The notes under the pieces are model-generated. The model was not told the DNA's origin. It was given only the letters and a program-made list of their open reading frames with translations, and searched no databases. DNA of 64,000 bases from Hyphomicrobium denitrificans ATCC 51888 (GTDB lineage Bacteria > Pseudomonadota > Alphaproteobacteria > Rhizobiales > Hyphomicrobiaceae): NCBI RefSeq assembly GCF_000143145.1, contig NC_014313.1, positions 1,054,001 through 1,118,000 on the forward strand. Direction: 5' to 3'. Below are positions 1-8,321 of this stretch, one piece after another. How positions within the stretch are numbered: position 1 is the first letter of the stretch; each line of letters opens with the position of its first letter. The translations under genes and the position numbers were made by a program.

Positions 1-227
1 CCGGCCGCGAGAAACCGCGAAAGCCGCCGCAATCCGACGCCCTGTGCCAGGAGTTTCAGGAAGCTTCCGGCGGAACGTGCGATGATGTTGCGGACCAGGA
101 TGACGCCGTTCGACAGAAATCGCGCGGCCGCTCCTATGGCGTCTTGTCCGGTAGCGGCGTAGATCGCCACGAAAGACGCTATGAAGAGAAACGCGAAAGC
201 CGCGTACCAGCCTTTGCCCTTTCTCAT
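1..227 (-). CDS. Small membrane protein, 3' end beyond window (partial)
   Basis: A minus-strand reading frame starts with ATG at 227 and stays open to the left edge of the window, so only the first 75 residues are visible. The N-terminus is basic (MRKGKGW) and is followed by one clear hydrophobic segment at about residues 8-26 (AAFAFLFIASFVAIYAA), which looks like a signal anchor. The rest is amphipathic with Arg/Ala/Leu-rich stretches. I do not recognise a family and the C-terminus is unseen, so no function is proposed. No strong ribosome binding site is visible. Confidence 0.45.
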   Translation of the reverse strand, partial: MRKGKGWYAAFAFLFIASFVAIYAATGQDAIGAAARFLSNGVILVRNIIARSAGSFLKLLAQGVGLRRLSRFLAA

Positions 228-510
228 CGTTCCCCACCCGCTCTTTGCGGTTCCCGCGACGCCCCCAACCCCGGCAAAGCGTATCATCCCCGCCTGCGGG
301 GCGGGTAGCGCCGCTTGATGGCCGTTCCGAGACTTGGGAGCGCCGGATGCGGGCTAATCCGTCCGCCGTGCGTTGTGAAAATTACGTCACTCCGCCGCGC
401 ATCTGTCGCTTCCAAAATCAGCCGCGGGCATTTATAGAACCGGATGCTCTGGGAACAAAGTGTTCCAGGCGCCGCGGCGATTGCCTAAGTAATTGCTTTC
501 GCTACAGGAT

Positions 511-584
511 GCGGGTGTAGCTCAATGGTAGAGCAGCAGCCTTCCAAGCTGAATACGTGGGTTCGATTCCCATCACCCGCTCCA
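511..584 (+). tRNA. tRNA-Gly (anticodon TCC)
   Basis: A 74-nt cloverleaf with CCA encoded in the DNA. The acceptor strands GCGGGTG and CACCCGC pair, the T-arm carries GGTTCGATTCC, and the seven-base anticodon loop CTTCCAA places TCC at positions 34-36, reading glycine GGA codons. It stands alone, upstream of and convergent with the SoxYZ-like gene. Confidence 0.95.
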
Positions 585-620
585 TAACCTCGCGGCGGAC
601 GCCTGTTGGCGGTGCCGGCC

Positions 621-1433
621 TCAGGACGGGTTGCCGGAGCGTCCTGAGAACTTCGTCCCATCCGTGTCTTCAGCGGTGACTTCGAGGCGGTCGCTTGCGC
701 CGGGCAGATAGCTGAACCGGAAATGCGGGTCTTCGCTGATCGAGATGCCGCCTTCCATGGCGAAGACGAGCTTGCCGTCCGCCGTGACGGACAGATGCGA
801 GATGAAGCGCGCGGGCGGATACCCTCCCGAAAGCTGGTCGATCGCCAAACCTGAAATATTGGGATGCCGCATCATGACTTCGCCGAGGTCAGACTTGCCG
901 GCGTTGCCCGTGGCGGTCCTTATGCGCATCTTGCCGATGGATTTCGCTGCTTCCTCGGCGTCGCGGCTTGCTGGCGCCGAGCAGCCGCCGGACGCTTTGA
1001 CGAAAGCCTTCGTCATATACAGTTTGCCGTCCGAGCTTTCCGCGATGGCGCGTACGAACGTGTAGCGGTCCACACGAATGCGTGTCGCCAGGGTGCGCGG
1101 TCCGCGTCCCGCCGCTTCTCCGTACGTAAAGGTTGCGACGACCGGAGCTGGATTTTCGTCGGCGATCAGCGTCAGCGATTTGACGTTGTCCGCAAGTTCA
1201 GGCGCCAGACGTATCGTGATCGGAACCACGGCGGCGTCTTCGGCGCGTTCCGGAGCCTCCAGCGACAGGAGCCCCTTGCCGTCGATCATGTCCTGCTGGC
1301 CGAATGTATCCTTTCGGATGCTGGCCCAGGACGCTTCGCTCTCGTGATTGATTTCTTCCGCGCCGGTACCGGCACCGGTCAATGTTAGAGCTGCGATCGC
1401 GAAGGCAAAGAGGATGTACTTCGAGCGTGACAT
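621..1433 (-). CDS. Quinoprotein dehydrogenase-associated SoxYZ-like carrier protein
   Basis: A 270-residue exported protein. An N-terminal signal peptide (SKYILFAFAIAALTLTGAGTGAEE) is followed by a SoxY-like beta domain at about residues 35-150 that ends in KASGGCSAP, and by a SoxZ-like domain at about 180-265 (MMRHPNISG, then PARFISHLSV). SoxY carries sulfur intermediates on the cysteine of a C-terminal GGCGG tail. Here the equivalent cysteine lies inside a fused protein in a degenerate GGCSA context. Fused proteins of this type are found near PQQ alcohol dehydrogenases in methylotrophs, so a periplasmic redox or carrier role is inferred. ATG 1433 is preferred over GTG 1439 because AGGAG lies about six bases upstream. 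No dehydrogenase gene is in view, so the gene is an orphan here. Confidence 0.75.
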   Translation of the reverse strand: MSRSKYILFAFAIAALTLTGAGTGAEEINHESEASWASIRKDTFGQQDMIDGKGLLSLEAPERAEDAAVVPITIRLAPELADNVKSLTLIADENPAPVVATFTYGEAAGRGPRTLATRIRVDRYTFVRAIAESSDGKLYMTKAFVKASGGCSAPASRDAEEAAKSIGKMRIRTATGNAGKSDLGEVMMRHPNISGLAIDQLSGGYPPARFISHLSVTADGKLVFAMEGGISISEDPHFRFSYLPGASDRLEVTAEDTDGTKFSGRSGNPS

Positions 1434-1466
1434 CGGCACTCCTGGCTTCGAGTTAGAAAAAGGAAT

Positions 1467-1485
1467 GCATGCTATGGCAGCATGC
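1467..1485. promoter_or_regulatory. Inverted repeat upstream of the SoxYZ-like gene (candidate operator)
   Basis: GCATGCT, five-base spacer, AGCATGC: a perfect 7-5-7 inverted repeat about 33 bases upstream of the SoxYZ-like start codon, in its probable promoter or leader. A second repeat, TGGCAA-N6-TTGCCA, lies at 1618-1635, nearer the end of the bactofilin gene. Either could be a repressor site or a weak transcript-end hairpin. The assignment rests only on symmetry and position. Confidence 0.3.
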
Positions 1486-1674
1486 TTAGCGCCGTTCAGC
1501 GTTCAAGCTTGGCCGCAACGGCGCTCGCGATAAAATCGGCGCTACCCACAAAGCATCCGCGCCAGCAACGGTTTTAGCTGGCCGGTGCCGCAGATCAATC
1601 GAGCGGGTGTGGAGGTCTGGCAAATTCGCTTGCCAACGCTTTGCAATCTTTGCGTTGGACGAGCAGCGAAGACC

Positions 1675-2007
1675 TCAAGTCAATTCCAGTGGAGCGGCGT
1701 GGCGGCGCGAGTTGCCTTCGAACAGGCAGCCGTCTTCTACGGAGAGATGCTTATGGAAAATATTTGCGGCGACGGCTGACGACGGCTTCAGAGTGATGTG
1801 TGTCGCGAAGATCTCGCCCGAGACTTCGCCGAGGATGGTCACGCGGTCGGCCTTGATCGTGCCGTCGACAATGCCACGCTCGCCGACGACGAGCGACATG
1901 CAGCTGATGTCGCCCAGAACGGTGCCGTCAATGACGACCGGACCGGGAAAATCGATGTTCTCCCGAATGCGAACCTTGGGCGGAATTGAGAAGACGCGAT
2001 AGGACAT
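1675..2007 (-). CDS. Bactofilin-family (polymer-forming cytoskeletal) protein, short form
   Basis: About 110 residues built of hydrophobic beta repeats with Gly turns typical of the bactofilin right-handed beta helix: VVIDGTVLGDI, LVVGERGIVDGTIKADRVTILGEVSGEI. Bactofilins polymerise without nucleotide and scaffold envelope or curvature processes. The protein is short, essentially the core with small tails. Start ATG 2007 (MSYRVFSIPP) is chosen, although the frame is open further upstream and no good ribosome binding site is visible. It may be cotranscribed with the OpgG-like gene, which reads in the same direction 148 bases upstream, but a repeat lies between them. Confidence 0.7.
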   Translation of the reverse strand: MSYRVFSIPPKVRIRENIDFPGPVVIDGTVLGDISCMSLVVGERGIVDGTIKADRVTILGEVSGEIFATHITLKPSSAVAANIFHKHLSVEDGCLFEGNSRRHAAPLELT

Positions 2008-2083
2008 GCGACACCGGTTAGGCCGAGTGCGTGGCGGTAACACAGCGTCGCGTCAATCGATGGCAACAATTGGGCTTCAGTGA

Positions 2084-2112
2084 GGGGATTGGGGATTAGG
2101 GATTAGGGACTT
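2084..2112. repeat. TAGGGA-rich intergenic repeat, copy 1
   Basis: Tandem G-rich units (GGGGATT, GGGGATTA, GGGATTA, GGGACT) lie between the bactofilin and the OpgG-like gene. The same GATTAGG/TAGGGACTAGGG vocabulary recurs as a long hairpin after rpoA at 36.2 kb, which suggests a dispersed repeat. The runs of G could also allow quadruplex formation. This copy lacks the complementary arm and may be a half-element. Confidence 0.55.
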
Positions 2113-2154
2113 CAAGAATTAGCGTTCGCGTCGTTTGAGAATTCGGATCGGCGC

Positions 2155-3762
2155 TTACGGAAACGCCTGATAGATCCAGGTTTCGCTCAGTGCGACGCCG
2201 TCCTTTTGCAGAAACGCGCGCAGGTCGGCTTCCTGTCCGTCGAGATCGGAGAGGTCGAACATCATCCGCCAACGCTTGGTGCCGACGACGGGGAAAGCTT
2301 CGACGCCGGTAATCTTGCCGCGCGTGGTCGTCACGACCGTATGCGTGCCGCCGAAACGGGTCTGCTCTTCGAGAACCTTGCCTTCGACGTCGATCATGAA
2401 TTTGCGCGCGCCGGGCTTGGTGTGGCGGAGATCGAGGTCGCGTCCGCCGAGACCGCCGAGCCCGATGCGCGTCGCGACGATGCGGCCGACGTCGCCGGTC
2501 GGTGGGCCATCGACGCCCCAATACAGCCGATACTTCGTGTTGATCACCGTGCCTTGGACGATTTTCTGCTCAGGCGTCCAGAACGCGACCATGTTGTCTT
2601 CGGTCTCGTTCGTCGTCGGCAACTGCACGAGATTGACACAGCCTTTGCCCCAATCGCCGAGCGGTTCGACCCACATGCTCGGGCGGCGATCGTAGAACAG
2701 GCTGTCGTCCTGATAGTTCTCGAAGTTGCGGTCGCGCTGGACGAGGCCGAAGCCTTTGGGATGTTCATCCGAAAAGCTGTTGGTGACGATGCGCGGCGGG
2801 TTGGCGACGGGACGCCAGATGCGTTCGCCGGTGCCGGTCCACAGCGAGAGGCCGTCGCAGTCGTGAACCTCAGGGCGCCAGTCGCCGCGGAAGTGCCCCG
2901 AATTTTCACCGTACCAGAACATGCCGGTCAAAGGCGCGATGCCGAGCAAGTCGACAGGCGCACGGAAAAAGAGTTCGCATTCGACGTCCTGCAATGCGCC
3001 GCCCTGTCCGCCTTGAATGCGGCGGCTGTCCATGCGGTAGGCGCCGGTCACGCTCTGACTTTCGAGAAGAGCGTAGATCGTCATGCCCGCACCGTTCTGT
3101 TCGAGCCAGAACGAGGTGAAACGCGGGAATTCTTCCGGTCGTCCGGTGTTGATGGCGAGTCCGCGTGCCGATCCGCCGTACTGATCCTGCGGGTCAGAGG
3201 CACGGAAGTAGGATGCGCCGAGATAGGAGAGCCAGTCGCTGACGCCGCCGCGGCTCATCAGGCGGAAGCCCGCGAAGCCGGCAGACTTCAACGTCCGCAA
3301 CGGATGGTCGGAGGGCATGTTGAACAGGTCGGGCGTATAGACGACCTGACGCGCCTGGCCGTTCTCGATGACGTAGATGCTGACCGGTTCCGCGTAGAAA
3401 CGTCCTTGCGGAAAGAGGCGCACCTTCTGTGCCCCCGGCACGTCGCGCCAAAGCTCCATCTCGGGCTTATAAATGGCTTGCGCGAACGTATCGAACGTCA
3501 TGCCGCGCAGAGGATCGGAGTCAGCCGGCTTCGGAGGCGGTGTGTAAGGGGCCTTCGCCAGCTCCTTGGCGCGCGTCTTGAGGTCGTCGAAGGAGAACGG
3601 CTCCGCATTTCCGAGCGCCATGGCTCCGACAGAGGCGGCGCGTGCGGGAAGCGCCCAGCCCGCGACCGATGCGGCCAAGGCTCCGGAAAGAACATCTCGA
3701 CGATGCGGTGTGAATGTCATGGCGCTGGCTTTGAACGAATAATAGGGGCGGGATTTAGTCAT
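2155..3762 (-). CDS. Periplasmic glucan biosynthesis protein, OpgG/OpgD (MdoG) family
   Basis: 535 residues, full length for the family. The twin-arginine signal HRRDVLSGALAAS followed by a hydrophobic stretch to ALPARA indicates Tat export, which is typical of OpgD rather than Sec-exported OpgG. The mature part shows MdoG-type motifs (FDTFAQAIYKP, FRLMSRGG, DWLSYLGASYFR, RRPSMWVEPLGDWGKG). The family acts in the periplasm on the backbone or branching of osmoregulated periplasmic glucans made by the OpgH synthase, which is not in this window. An alternative start is Met15 (3720), which gives a more typical signal length. The gene is transcribed alone or with the bactofilin. Confidence 0.85.
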   Translation of the reverse strand: MTKSRPYYSFKASAMTFTPHRRDVLSGALAASVAGWALPARAASVGAMALGNAEPFSFDDLKTRAKELAKAPYTPPPKPADSDPLRGMTFDTFAQAIYKPEMELWRDVPGAQKVRLFPQGRFYAEPVSIYVIENGQARQVVYTPDLFNMPSDHPLRTLKSAGFAGFRLMSRGGVSDWLSYLGASYFRASDPQDQYGGSARGLAINTGRPEEFPRFTSFWLEQNGAGMTIYALLESQSVTGAYRMDSRRIQGGQGGALQDVECELFFRAPVDLLGIAPLTGMFWYGENSGHFRGDWRPEVHDCDGLSLWTGTGERIWRPVANPPRIVTNSFSDEHPKGFGLVQRDRNFENYQDDSLFYDRRPSMWVEPLGDWGKGCVNLVQLPTTNETEDNMVAFWTPEQKIVQGTVINTKYRLYWGVDGPPTGDVGRIVATRIGLGGLGGRDLDLRHTKPGARKFMIDVEGKVLEEQTRFGGTHTVVTTTRGKITGVEAFPVVGTKRWRMMFDLSDLDGQEADLRAFLQKDGVALSETWIYQAFP

Positions 3763-4042
3763 CGTCAGAAAGGCAACGTATCGAGGCCGGGCAGGTGCCG
3801 CCGCGAATGTGAGGCAATTAAGCTGATAACGTAAGGCGTGACGACGACAAGCCCCTTCAAGTCAGATCGTGTTGATGCAACTTTGGGTTCGGCGATCGAC
3901 GGCAGGCGCTGGGGTGCGAAGCGCAAATCCCGGCGCGCAAGCGTCGAGCATTGCAACTTCAGCGGTCGCCAGCCAAGCTCTATTGCATTAAGTTGCGTTC
4001 AGACTGCGCAATTCCGCCCGCACGGCGAAACAGGGGATTTTC

Positions 4043-4426
4043 ATGCTGGTTGTTACGACGAATGAGATTCAAGGCTACCGCGTCGTGCGCCATCTCGGCC
4101 TGGTTCGCGGCTTGACGGTGCGGTCACGCAGTGTCGTCGGCAACCTCGGCGCCGCAATTCAGATTTTCTTCGGCGGCAATATCTCCGTGTATACCAAGCT
4201 CGCGGAACAAGCCCGCCAGGAAGCCTTCGATCTCTTGGTCGAGCACGCGCAAAGCATGGGCGCCAATGCCGTTATCGCGATGCGATACGATGCGAACGAG
4301 ATTGCATCCGCCGTCACCGAGGTGCTGGCCTATGGATCGGCCGTCGTTGTCGAGCCGATCGCGGGTTCGGCGCAGTCGTCGCCGGGTGGTGCTGCCGGTG
4401 CTCCCGGTCCCTGGACCGGCCGCTGA
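4043..4426 (+). CDS. YbjQ family (UPF0145) heavy-metal-binding-domain protein
   Basis: 127 residues. The core at about 1-105 has the YbjQ pattern: VTTNEIQGYRVVRHLGLVRG at the start, a central helix (EQARQEAFDLLVEHAQSMGANAVIAMRYD) and a final strand (VLAYGSAVVVEPI). The family forms small pentameric assemblies of unknown function. A Gly/Ala/Pro-rich tail of about 18 residues follows. It is a single gene directly upstream of tRNA-Trp, where many relatives carry a second tuf gene. Confidence 0.8.
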   Translation: MLVVTTNEIQGYRVVRHLGLVRGLTVRSRSVVGNLGAAIQIFFGGNISVYTKLAEQARQEAFDLLVEHAQSMGANAVIAMRYDANEIASAVTEVLAYGSAVVVEPIAGSAQSSPGGAAGAPGPWTGR

Positions 4427-4574
4427 AGCCGACAGTTCGACATTTCCTATTGAATAACGGCAGCCGGGACAAAAAAGCTCGCGCATGGGGCTGACAAGGG
4501 CGATGACATCAGTTAAGGAAACACGCCCCGAAAGAGGCTGCGCGACGCCCGGGCTTTTGCTCGCGTCGGGTTTA

Positions 4575-4650
4575 AGGGGTGTAGCTCAATTGGTAGAGCG
4601 TCGGTCTCCAAAACCGAAGGTCGGGGGTTCGAGACCCTCCGCCCCTGCCA
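4575..4650 (+). tRNA. tRNA-Trp (anticodon CCA)
   Basis: A 76-nt cloverleaf with encoded CCA end. The acceptor AGGGGTG pairs with CGCCCCT, the T-arm holds GGTTCGAGACC, and the anticodon loop CTCCAAA gives CCA. It lies 93 bases upstream of secE. This tRNA-Trp-secE-nusG arrangement is widely conserved and the tRNA is probably processed from the same transcript. Confidence 0.96.
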
Positions 4651-4743
4651 GCCTCAGCTAGGTCTGATCTGCCGACCGGCCCGGTCAATCAACGACGGGG
4701 CTGGAGCGGCATGTTGTCGCATCTGCGCATAGAAAGCACTTTA

Positions 4744-4941
4744 ATGGCGAAGTTCAATCCCATAACCTTTATCCAGGAAGTTCGGCAGGAAGTCTCCAAG
4801 GTCACCTGGCCGAAATGGAAAGAGGTGTGGATCACGACTTTGATGGTGCTCATCATGGTCGCGTTCGCCTCTGTTTTCTTTTTGCTCGTCGATCAGGTTT
4901 TGAGCCACATCGTGCGCTTCGTTCTTGGGGTGGGCAGTTGA
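4744..4941 (+). CDS. secE: Preprotein translocase subunit SecE
   Basis: 65 residues, the short single-span form of SecE. The amphipathic helix and hallmark FIQEVRQEVSKVTWPKWKE precede one transmembrane segment (TTLMVLIMVAFASVFFLLVDQVL). SecE clamps the SecY channel in the inner membrane. The start MAKFNP at 4744 matches relatives. An in-frame ATG at 4711 has a GGAG four bases upstream and would add 11 residues, so the true start is not certain. It is followed by nusG after 50 bases. Confidence 0.93.
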   Translation: MAKFNPITFIQEVRQEVSKVTWPKWKEVWITTLMVLIMVAFASVFFLLVDQVLSHIVRFVLGVGS

Positions 4942-4991
4942 GCATCAGCTCTCGGTATTTGGCTTGGTGACGCGCTAGAGGGCGTTTGAGA

Positions 4992-5567
4992 ATGGTTGTC
5001 GCGCAAGATCGCGAAGAAAAAAAGTCGGTGGCCGGAACGCGCTGGTACATCGTCCACGCCTACACGAATTTCGAGCGCAAGGTCGCCGACGCCATTCGCG
5101 AACGCGCGAAGGCTGGTGGTCTTGATGATCTGTTCGAAGAGATCGTCGTGCCGACCGAAGAGGTTGTCGAGGTCAAGCGCGGCCGCAAGATTCCGACCGA
5201 GCGCAAGTTTCTGCCGGGCTATGTGCTCGTCAAAATGAAGATGACCGACCAGGCGTTCGTGATGATCAAGAACACGCCGAAGGTCACGGGCTTTCTCGGC
5301 GCCGACAACAAACCGATGCCGATCCCCGAGGATGAGGCGCTGCGCATCCTTAATCAGGTGAAGGAAGGCGTCGAGCGTCCGCGTCCGACGATCACCTTCG
5401 AGATTGGCGAGAACGTCAAGGTTGCCGACGGCCCGTTCGCGTCGTTCACGGGCGTCGTCGAAGACGTCGACGAGGAGCGGTCGCGGGTCAAGGTCGCGGT
5501 GTCGATCTTCGGCCGTCCGACGCCGGTCGAGCTCGAATTCGGGCAGGTCGAGAAGATTGCGAGTTGA
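4992..5567 (+). CDS. nusG: Transcription termination/antitermination protein NusG
   Basis: 191 residues. An NGN domain (WYIVHAYTNFERKVADAIRE, then FLPGYVLVKM) occupies about 18-120 and a KOW domain (VKVADGPFASFTGVVEDVDEE) about 135-185. NusG binds the RNA polymerase clamp and links it to Rho or ribosomal S10. ATG 4992 is preferred to the in-frame TTG 4986 because AGAGGG lies about nine bases upstream. A roughly 210-base leader separates it from rplK. Confidence 0.96.
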   Translation: MVVAQDREEKKSVAGTRWYIVHAYTNFERKVADAIRERAKAGGLDDLFEEIVVPTEEVVEVKRGRKIPTERKFLPGYVLVKMKMTDQAFVMIKNTPKVTGFLGADNKPMPIPEDEALRILNQVKEGVERPRPTITFEIGENVKVADGPFASFTGVVEDVDEERSRVKVAVSIFGRPTPVELEFGQVEKIAS

Positions 5568-5729
5568 GGGCGACGTTCCGGCGAAGGCTATGCCGGGACA
5601 TTGCGCGAGAGTTTGAGAATTCCGGTGCTTCAGCATCGGGAACCGCGGCGGGGTTTCGGCTCTGGGGCGGTGACGTGCGGGAGGGCAGAGTTCGTGGCAA
5701 GCGATCCGGCCCGTTGAACCGCTAACCCT

Positions 5730-5760
5730 GAGCGTGACGTCCGACGACGTCTTCACGCTC
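5730..5760 (+). promoter_or_regulatory. Hairpin in the rplK leader
   Basis: GAGCGTGA and TCACGCTC form an eight-base stem, with an inner ACGTC/GACGT complement, ending 18 bases before the rplK start codon. Ribosomal protein L1 represses the L11 operon by binding leader RNA in other bacteria, so this could be part of an autoregulatory target. That role is inferred from position. The nusG-rplK gap has a second small stem upstream (GGTGC/GCATC near 5625). Confidence 0.35.
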
Positions 5761-5778
5761 TAATGAGTGAAGGGGACT

Positions 5779-6225
5779 ATGGCGAAGAAAGTCGACGGCT
5801 ATATCAACCTACAGGTGCCGGCAGGCGCGGCGAATCCGTCGCCGCCGATCGGTCCCGCGCTTGGCCAGCGCGGCGTCAACATCATGGAATTCTGCAAGGC
5901 CTTCAACGCGAAGACGAAGGACCTCGAGCAGGGCACGCCGATCCCGGTGAAGATCACGGTCTATTCCGACCGCTCCTTCACGTTCGAGATGCGTAACCCG
6001 CCTGCAACCTTCCTGATCAAGAAGGCCGCGGGCCTTCGTCCGACGGGCAAGGGCGGCACGGGCTCCAAGGAGCCGGGCCGTGCGGTTGCCGGAGAGGTGA
6101 CGATTGCGCAGCTGAAAGAGATTGCCAAGGGCAAGCTCAAGGACATGAACACCGACGATATCGATGCCGCCGCCCGCACGCTTGCAGGCAGCGCGCGCTC
6201 GATGGGTCTCAAGGTGGTGGAGTAG
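5779..6225 (+). CDS. rplK: 50S ribosomal protein L11
   Basis: 148 residues. It has the conserved N-terminal domain ([36 protein letters not shown]) and the rRNA-binding C-terminal domain ([25 protein letters not shown]). L11 organises the GTPase-associated centre on 23S rRNA, where EF-Tu and EF-G act. The start MAKKVDGY at 5779 has a GAAGGGG just upstream. The next gene, rplA, begins four bases after the stop, so the two are translationally linked. Confidence 0.97.
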   Translation: MAKKVDGYINLQVPAGAANPSPPIGPALGQRGVNIMEFCKAFNAKTKDLEQGTPIPVKITVYSDRSFTFEMRNPPATFLIKKAAGLRPTGKGGTGSKEPGRAVAGEVTIAQLKEIAKGKLKDMNTDDIDAAARTLAGSARSMGLKVVE

Positions 6226-6229
6226 TCCG

Positions 6230-6979
6230 ATGGCAAAAGCTCAAATCAGCGCTGAGAAGATCAAGGAAACGCGCGAAGCCGGCGGCAAGCGCATGCTCAC
6301 CGTCAAGCAGGGCCTGCCCGCAGGCAAGTCTTACGGTGTCGACGAAGCCGTGAAGATCCTGAAGGACCGCGCCAAGGCGAAGTTCGACGAGACGATCGAA
6401 GTCGCCGTCAACCTCGGCGTCGATCCCAAGCACGCCGACCAGATGGTTCGCGGCGTCTGCAATCTGCCGAACGGCTCGGGCCGCACGGCGCGCGTCGCTG
6501 TTTTCGCGAAGGGCGCCAAGGCTGACGAAGCCAAGGCAGCAGGCGCGGACATCGTTGGCGCGGAAGACCTCGTCGAGATCGTCTCGAAGGGCACGATCAA
6601 CTTCGATCGCTGCATCGCGACGCCGGACATGATGGGTCTTGTCGGACGCCTCGGCAAAGTGTTGGGCCCGCGCGGCCTGATGCCGAACCCGCGCGTCGGA
6701 ACGGTGACGATGGACGTCACCACCGCAGTCAAGGGCGCCAAGGGCGGCTCCGTCGAGTTCCGCGTCGAAAAGGCCGGCATCGTTCACGCCGGCGTCGGCA
6801 AGGCGAGCTTCTCGCAGGAAGCACTCGTCCAGAACATCAAGGCGTTCGTCGATGCGGTCGTGAAGGCCAAGCCGACGGGTTCCAAGGGCACGTACCTGAA
6901 GAAGGTGTCGGTGTCGTCGACGATGGGGCCTGGCCTCAAGCTCGACACCGCGACCGTTTCGTCGGGACCGGTGGTCTAA
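6230..6979 (+). CDS. rplA: 50S ribosomal protein L1
   Basis: 249 residues, full length. Signature motifs are present: [40 protein letters not shown] and the C-terminal [11 protein letters not shown]1 forms the mobile L1 stalk that releases E-site tRNA, and it is the usual translational repressor of the rplKA messenger. It starts four bases after rplK. It is followed by a 328-base untranslated stretch before rplJ. Confidence 0.97.
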   Translation: MAKAQISAEKIKETREAGGKRMLTVKQGLPAGKSYGVDEAVKILKDRAKAKFDETIEVAVNLGVDPKHADQMVRGVCNLPNGSGRTARVAVFAKGAKADEAKAAGADIVGAEDLVEIVSKGTINFDRCIATPDMMGLVGRLGKVLGPRGLMPNPRVGTVTMDVTTAVKGAKGGSVEFRVEKAGIVHAGVGKASFSQEALVQNIKAFVDAVVKAKPTGSKGTYLKKVSVSSTMGPGLKLDTATVSSGPVV

Positions 6980-6983
6980 GATA

Positions 6984-7305
6984 TTTGCGAATTCCGGGGC
7001 AACCCGGAAAACCCGGACCGGGGCTTTCGAGCTCCGGTTCGAAACTGTCCGAGACTGTAGGTGCCAGCCCGTTCGCGGGTCGGCCGAAATCTCTTCCGGG
7101 AGAGCCTGCATGAGACAGAAGTAGATCGGATTTGAGGTGCAGGCCTCGCATTCGGTTTGAACCTTCTGGGTCAGCACCGTGCCGCCGTTCAAGCAGTGCA
7201 CGGGAACGAGGACAGACTACCCGTCGTCCGATTCCGCTCGCGGAATGGGCGGCAAGGTGCAACCCGCGGAGCTTCGTGAATGAGGCTCCGCAGCAAGGAG
7301 ACGAG
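6984..7305 (+). promoter_or_regulatory. Structured rplJ (L10) leader region
   Basis: This 328-base gap between rplA and rplJ has no convincing gene. It holds a nine-base stem with a TTCG tetraloop (ACCGGGGCT at 7016-7024 with AGCTCCGGT at 7029-7037) and a perfect seven-base stem GCGGAGC/GCTCCGC (7266-7272 with 7285-7291). The second stem sits directly before the AAGGAG site of rplJ. Leaders here commonly bind the L10(L12)4 complex and repress rplJL. The position and folding fit that role, but the conserved kink-turn was not checked by modelling. A promoter for rplJL may also lie here. Confidence 0.5.
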
Positions 7306-7307
7306 AC

Positions 7308-7826
7308 GTGGATAGAGCCGCGAAACGTGAGCTCATCGATCATCTCCATGCCGAGCTGAAAAGCACCGGCGTGGTTGTGGTCGCCCACAACACCGGCCTC
7401 GTGGCCGCCCAATCCGCAGATTTCCGCAAGCGCGTCAAAGACGCTGGCGGCTCTGTGAAAGTGGCCAAGAACAAGCTGGCGCAGCTCGCGCTCAAGGATA
7501 CCGACGCCGAACAGCTTTCAGGTTTGTTGAAGGGGCCGACCATTCTGGCCTTCTCGAAAGACCCGATCGCCGCGGCGAAGGCTGCCGTCACGTATGCCAA
7601 GGCGAACGAAAAGCTCGTGATCCTCGGCGGCGCGATGGGCAAGACCATCCTCGACGCGAACGGCGTGAAAGCGCTCGCCGACCTGCCGTCGCTTGATGAA
7701 CTGCGCGCCAAACTCATCGGTCTTCTCAACGCTCCGGCGACGAAAATCGCCCGGACCGTCAAGGAGCCGGGAGCCCAGCTCGCACGCGTCATTCAGGCCA
7801 AGGCAGCAAAAGGCGAGGCCGCATAG
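7308..7826 (+). CDS. rplJ: 50S ribosomal protein L10
   Basis: 172 residues. It has the family N-terminus (MDRAAKRELIDHLHAEL), the rRNA-binding core (FRKRVKDAGGSVKVAKNKL, FSKDPIAAAKA) and a C-terminal helix that binds L7/L12 dimers. It uses a GTG start at 7308 with AAGGAG about eight bases upstream, and it is preceded by the hairpin described for the leader. It forms the base of the ribosomal stalk with rplL, 112 bases downstream. Confidence 0.97.
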   Translation: MDRAAKRELIDHLHAELKSTGVVVVAHNTGLVAAQSADFRKRVKDAGGSVKVAKNKLAQLALKDTDAEQLSGLLKGPTILAFSKDPIAAAKAAVTYAKANEKLVILGGAMGKTILDANGVKALADLPSLDELRAKLIGLLNAPATKIARTVKEPGAQLARVIQAKAAKGEAA

Positions 7827-7938
7827 CTGGCTGACGACAGTTGTGGGGCTTTCGAGCCCGCAAACGCAATCGCAGCGCAAGCCCTGGGACAGGGTGCTGC
7901 AACTCAACCTCTAGGTTCAAACCGTAAGGACACTATAT

Positions 7939-8316
7939 ATGTCAAAGATCGAGAAAATCGTTGATGACCTGTCGAGCCTCACCGTGCTCGAAGCTGCTGA
8001 ACTCGCCAAGGCTCTCGAAGAGAAGTGGGGCGTTTCGGCCGCTGCTGCCGTTGCCGTCGCTGCTGCTCCGGGTGCTGGCGCTGCTGCCGCTCCTGCCGAA
8101 GAGCAGACGGAGTTCACAGTCATCCTGAAGTCGGGTGGCGACAAGAAGATCAACGTCATCAAGGAAGTTCGCGCCATCACGGGCCTCGGCCTGAAGGAAG
8201 CCAAGGACCTCGTCGAGGCCGGCGGCAAGACCGTGAAGGAAGGCGTCTCGAAGGACGAAGCCCAGAAGCTGAAGAAGCAGCTCGAAGATCAGGGCGCCGT
8301 CGTCGAAGTGAAGTGA
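7939..8316 (+). CDS. rplL: 50S ribosomal protein L7/L12
   Basis: 125 residues. An N-terminal dimerisation helix ([31 protein letters not shown]) leads to an Ala-rich hinge (about 34-54) and the factor-binding C-terminal domain ([31 protein letters not shown]). It is the multicopy stalk protein that recruits translation GTPases. It is followed by three hairpins before rpoB, which probably reduce transcription into the polymerase genes or mark processing sites. Confidence 0.98.
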   Translation: MSKIEKIVDDLSSLTVLEAAELAKALEEKWGVSAAAAVAVAAAPGAGAAAAPAEEQTEFTVILKSGGDKKINVIKEVRAITGLGLKEAKDLVEAGGKTVKEGVSKDEAQKLKKQLEDQGAVVEVK

Positions 8317-8321
8317 TGATC

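Noticed and set aside
2206..3834. A 542-codon plus-strand frame opposite the OpgG-like gene
   Set aside because: It mirrors the minus-strand gene, has no family features, and the opposite strand encodes a complete Tat-exported MdoG-type protein.
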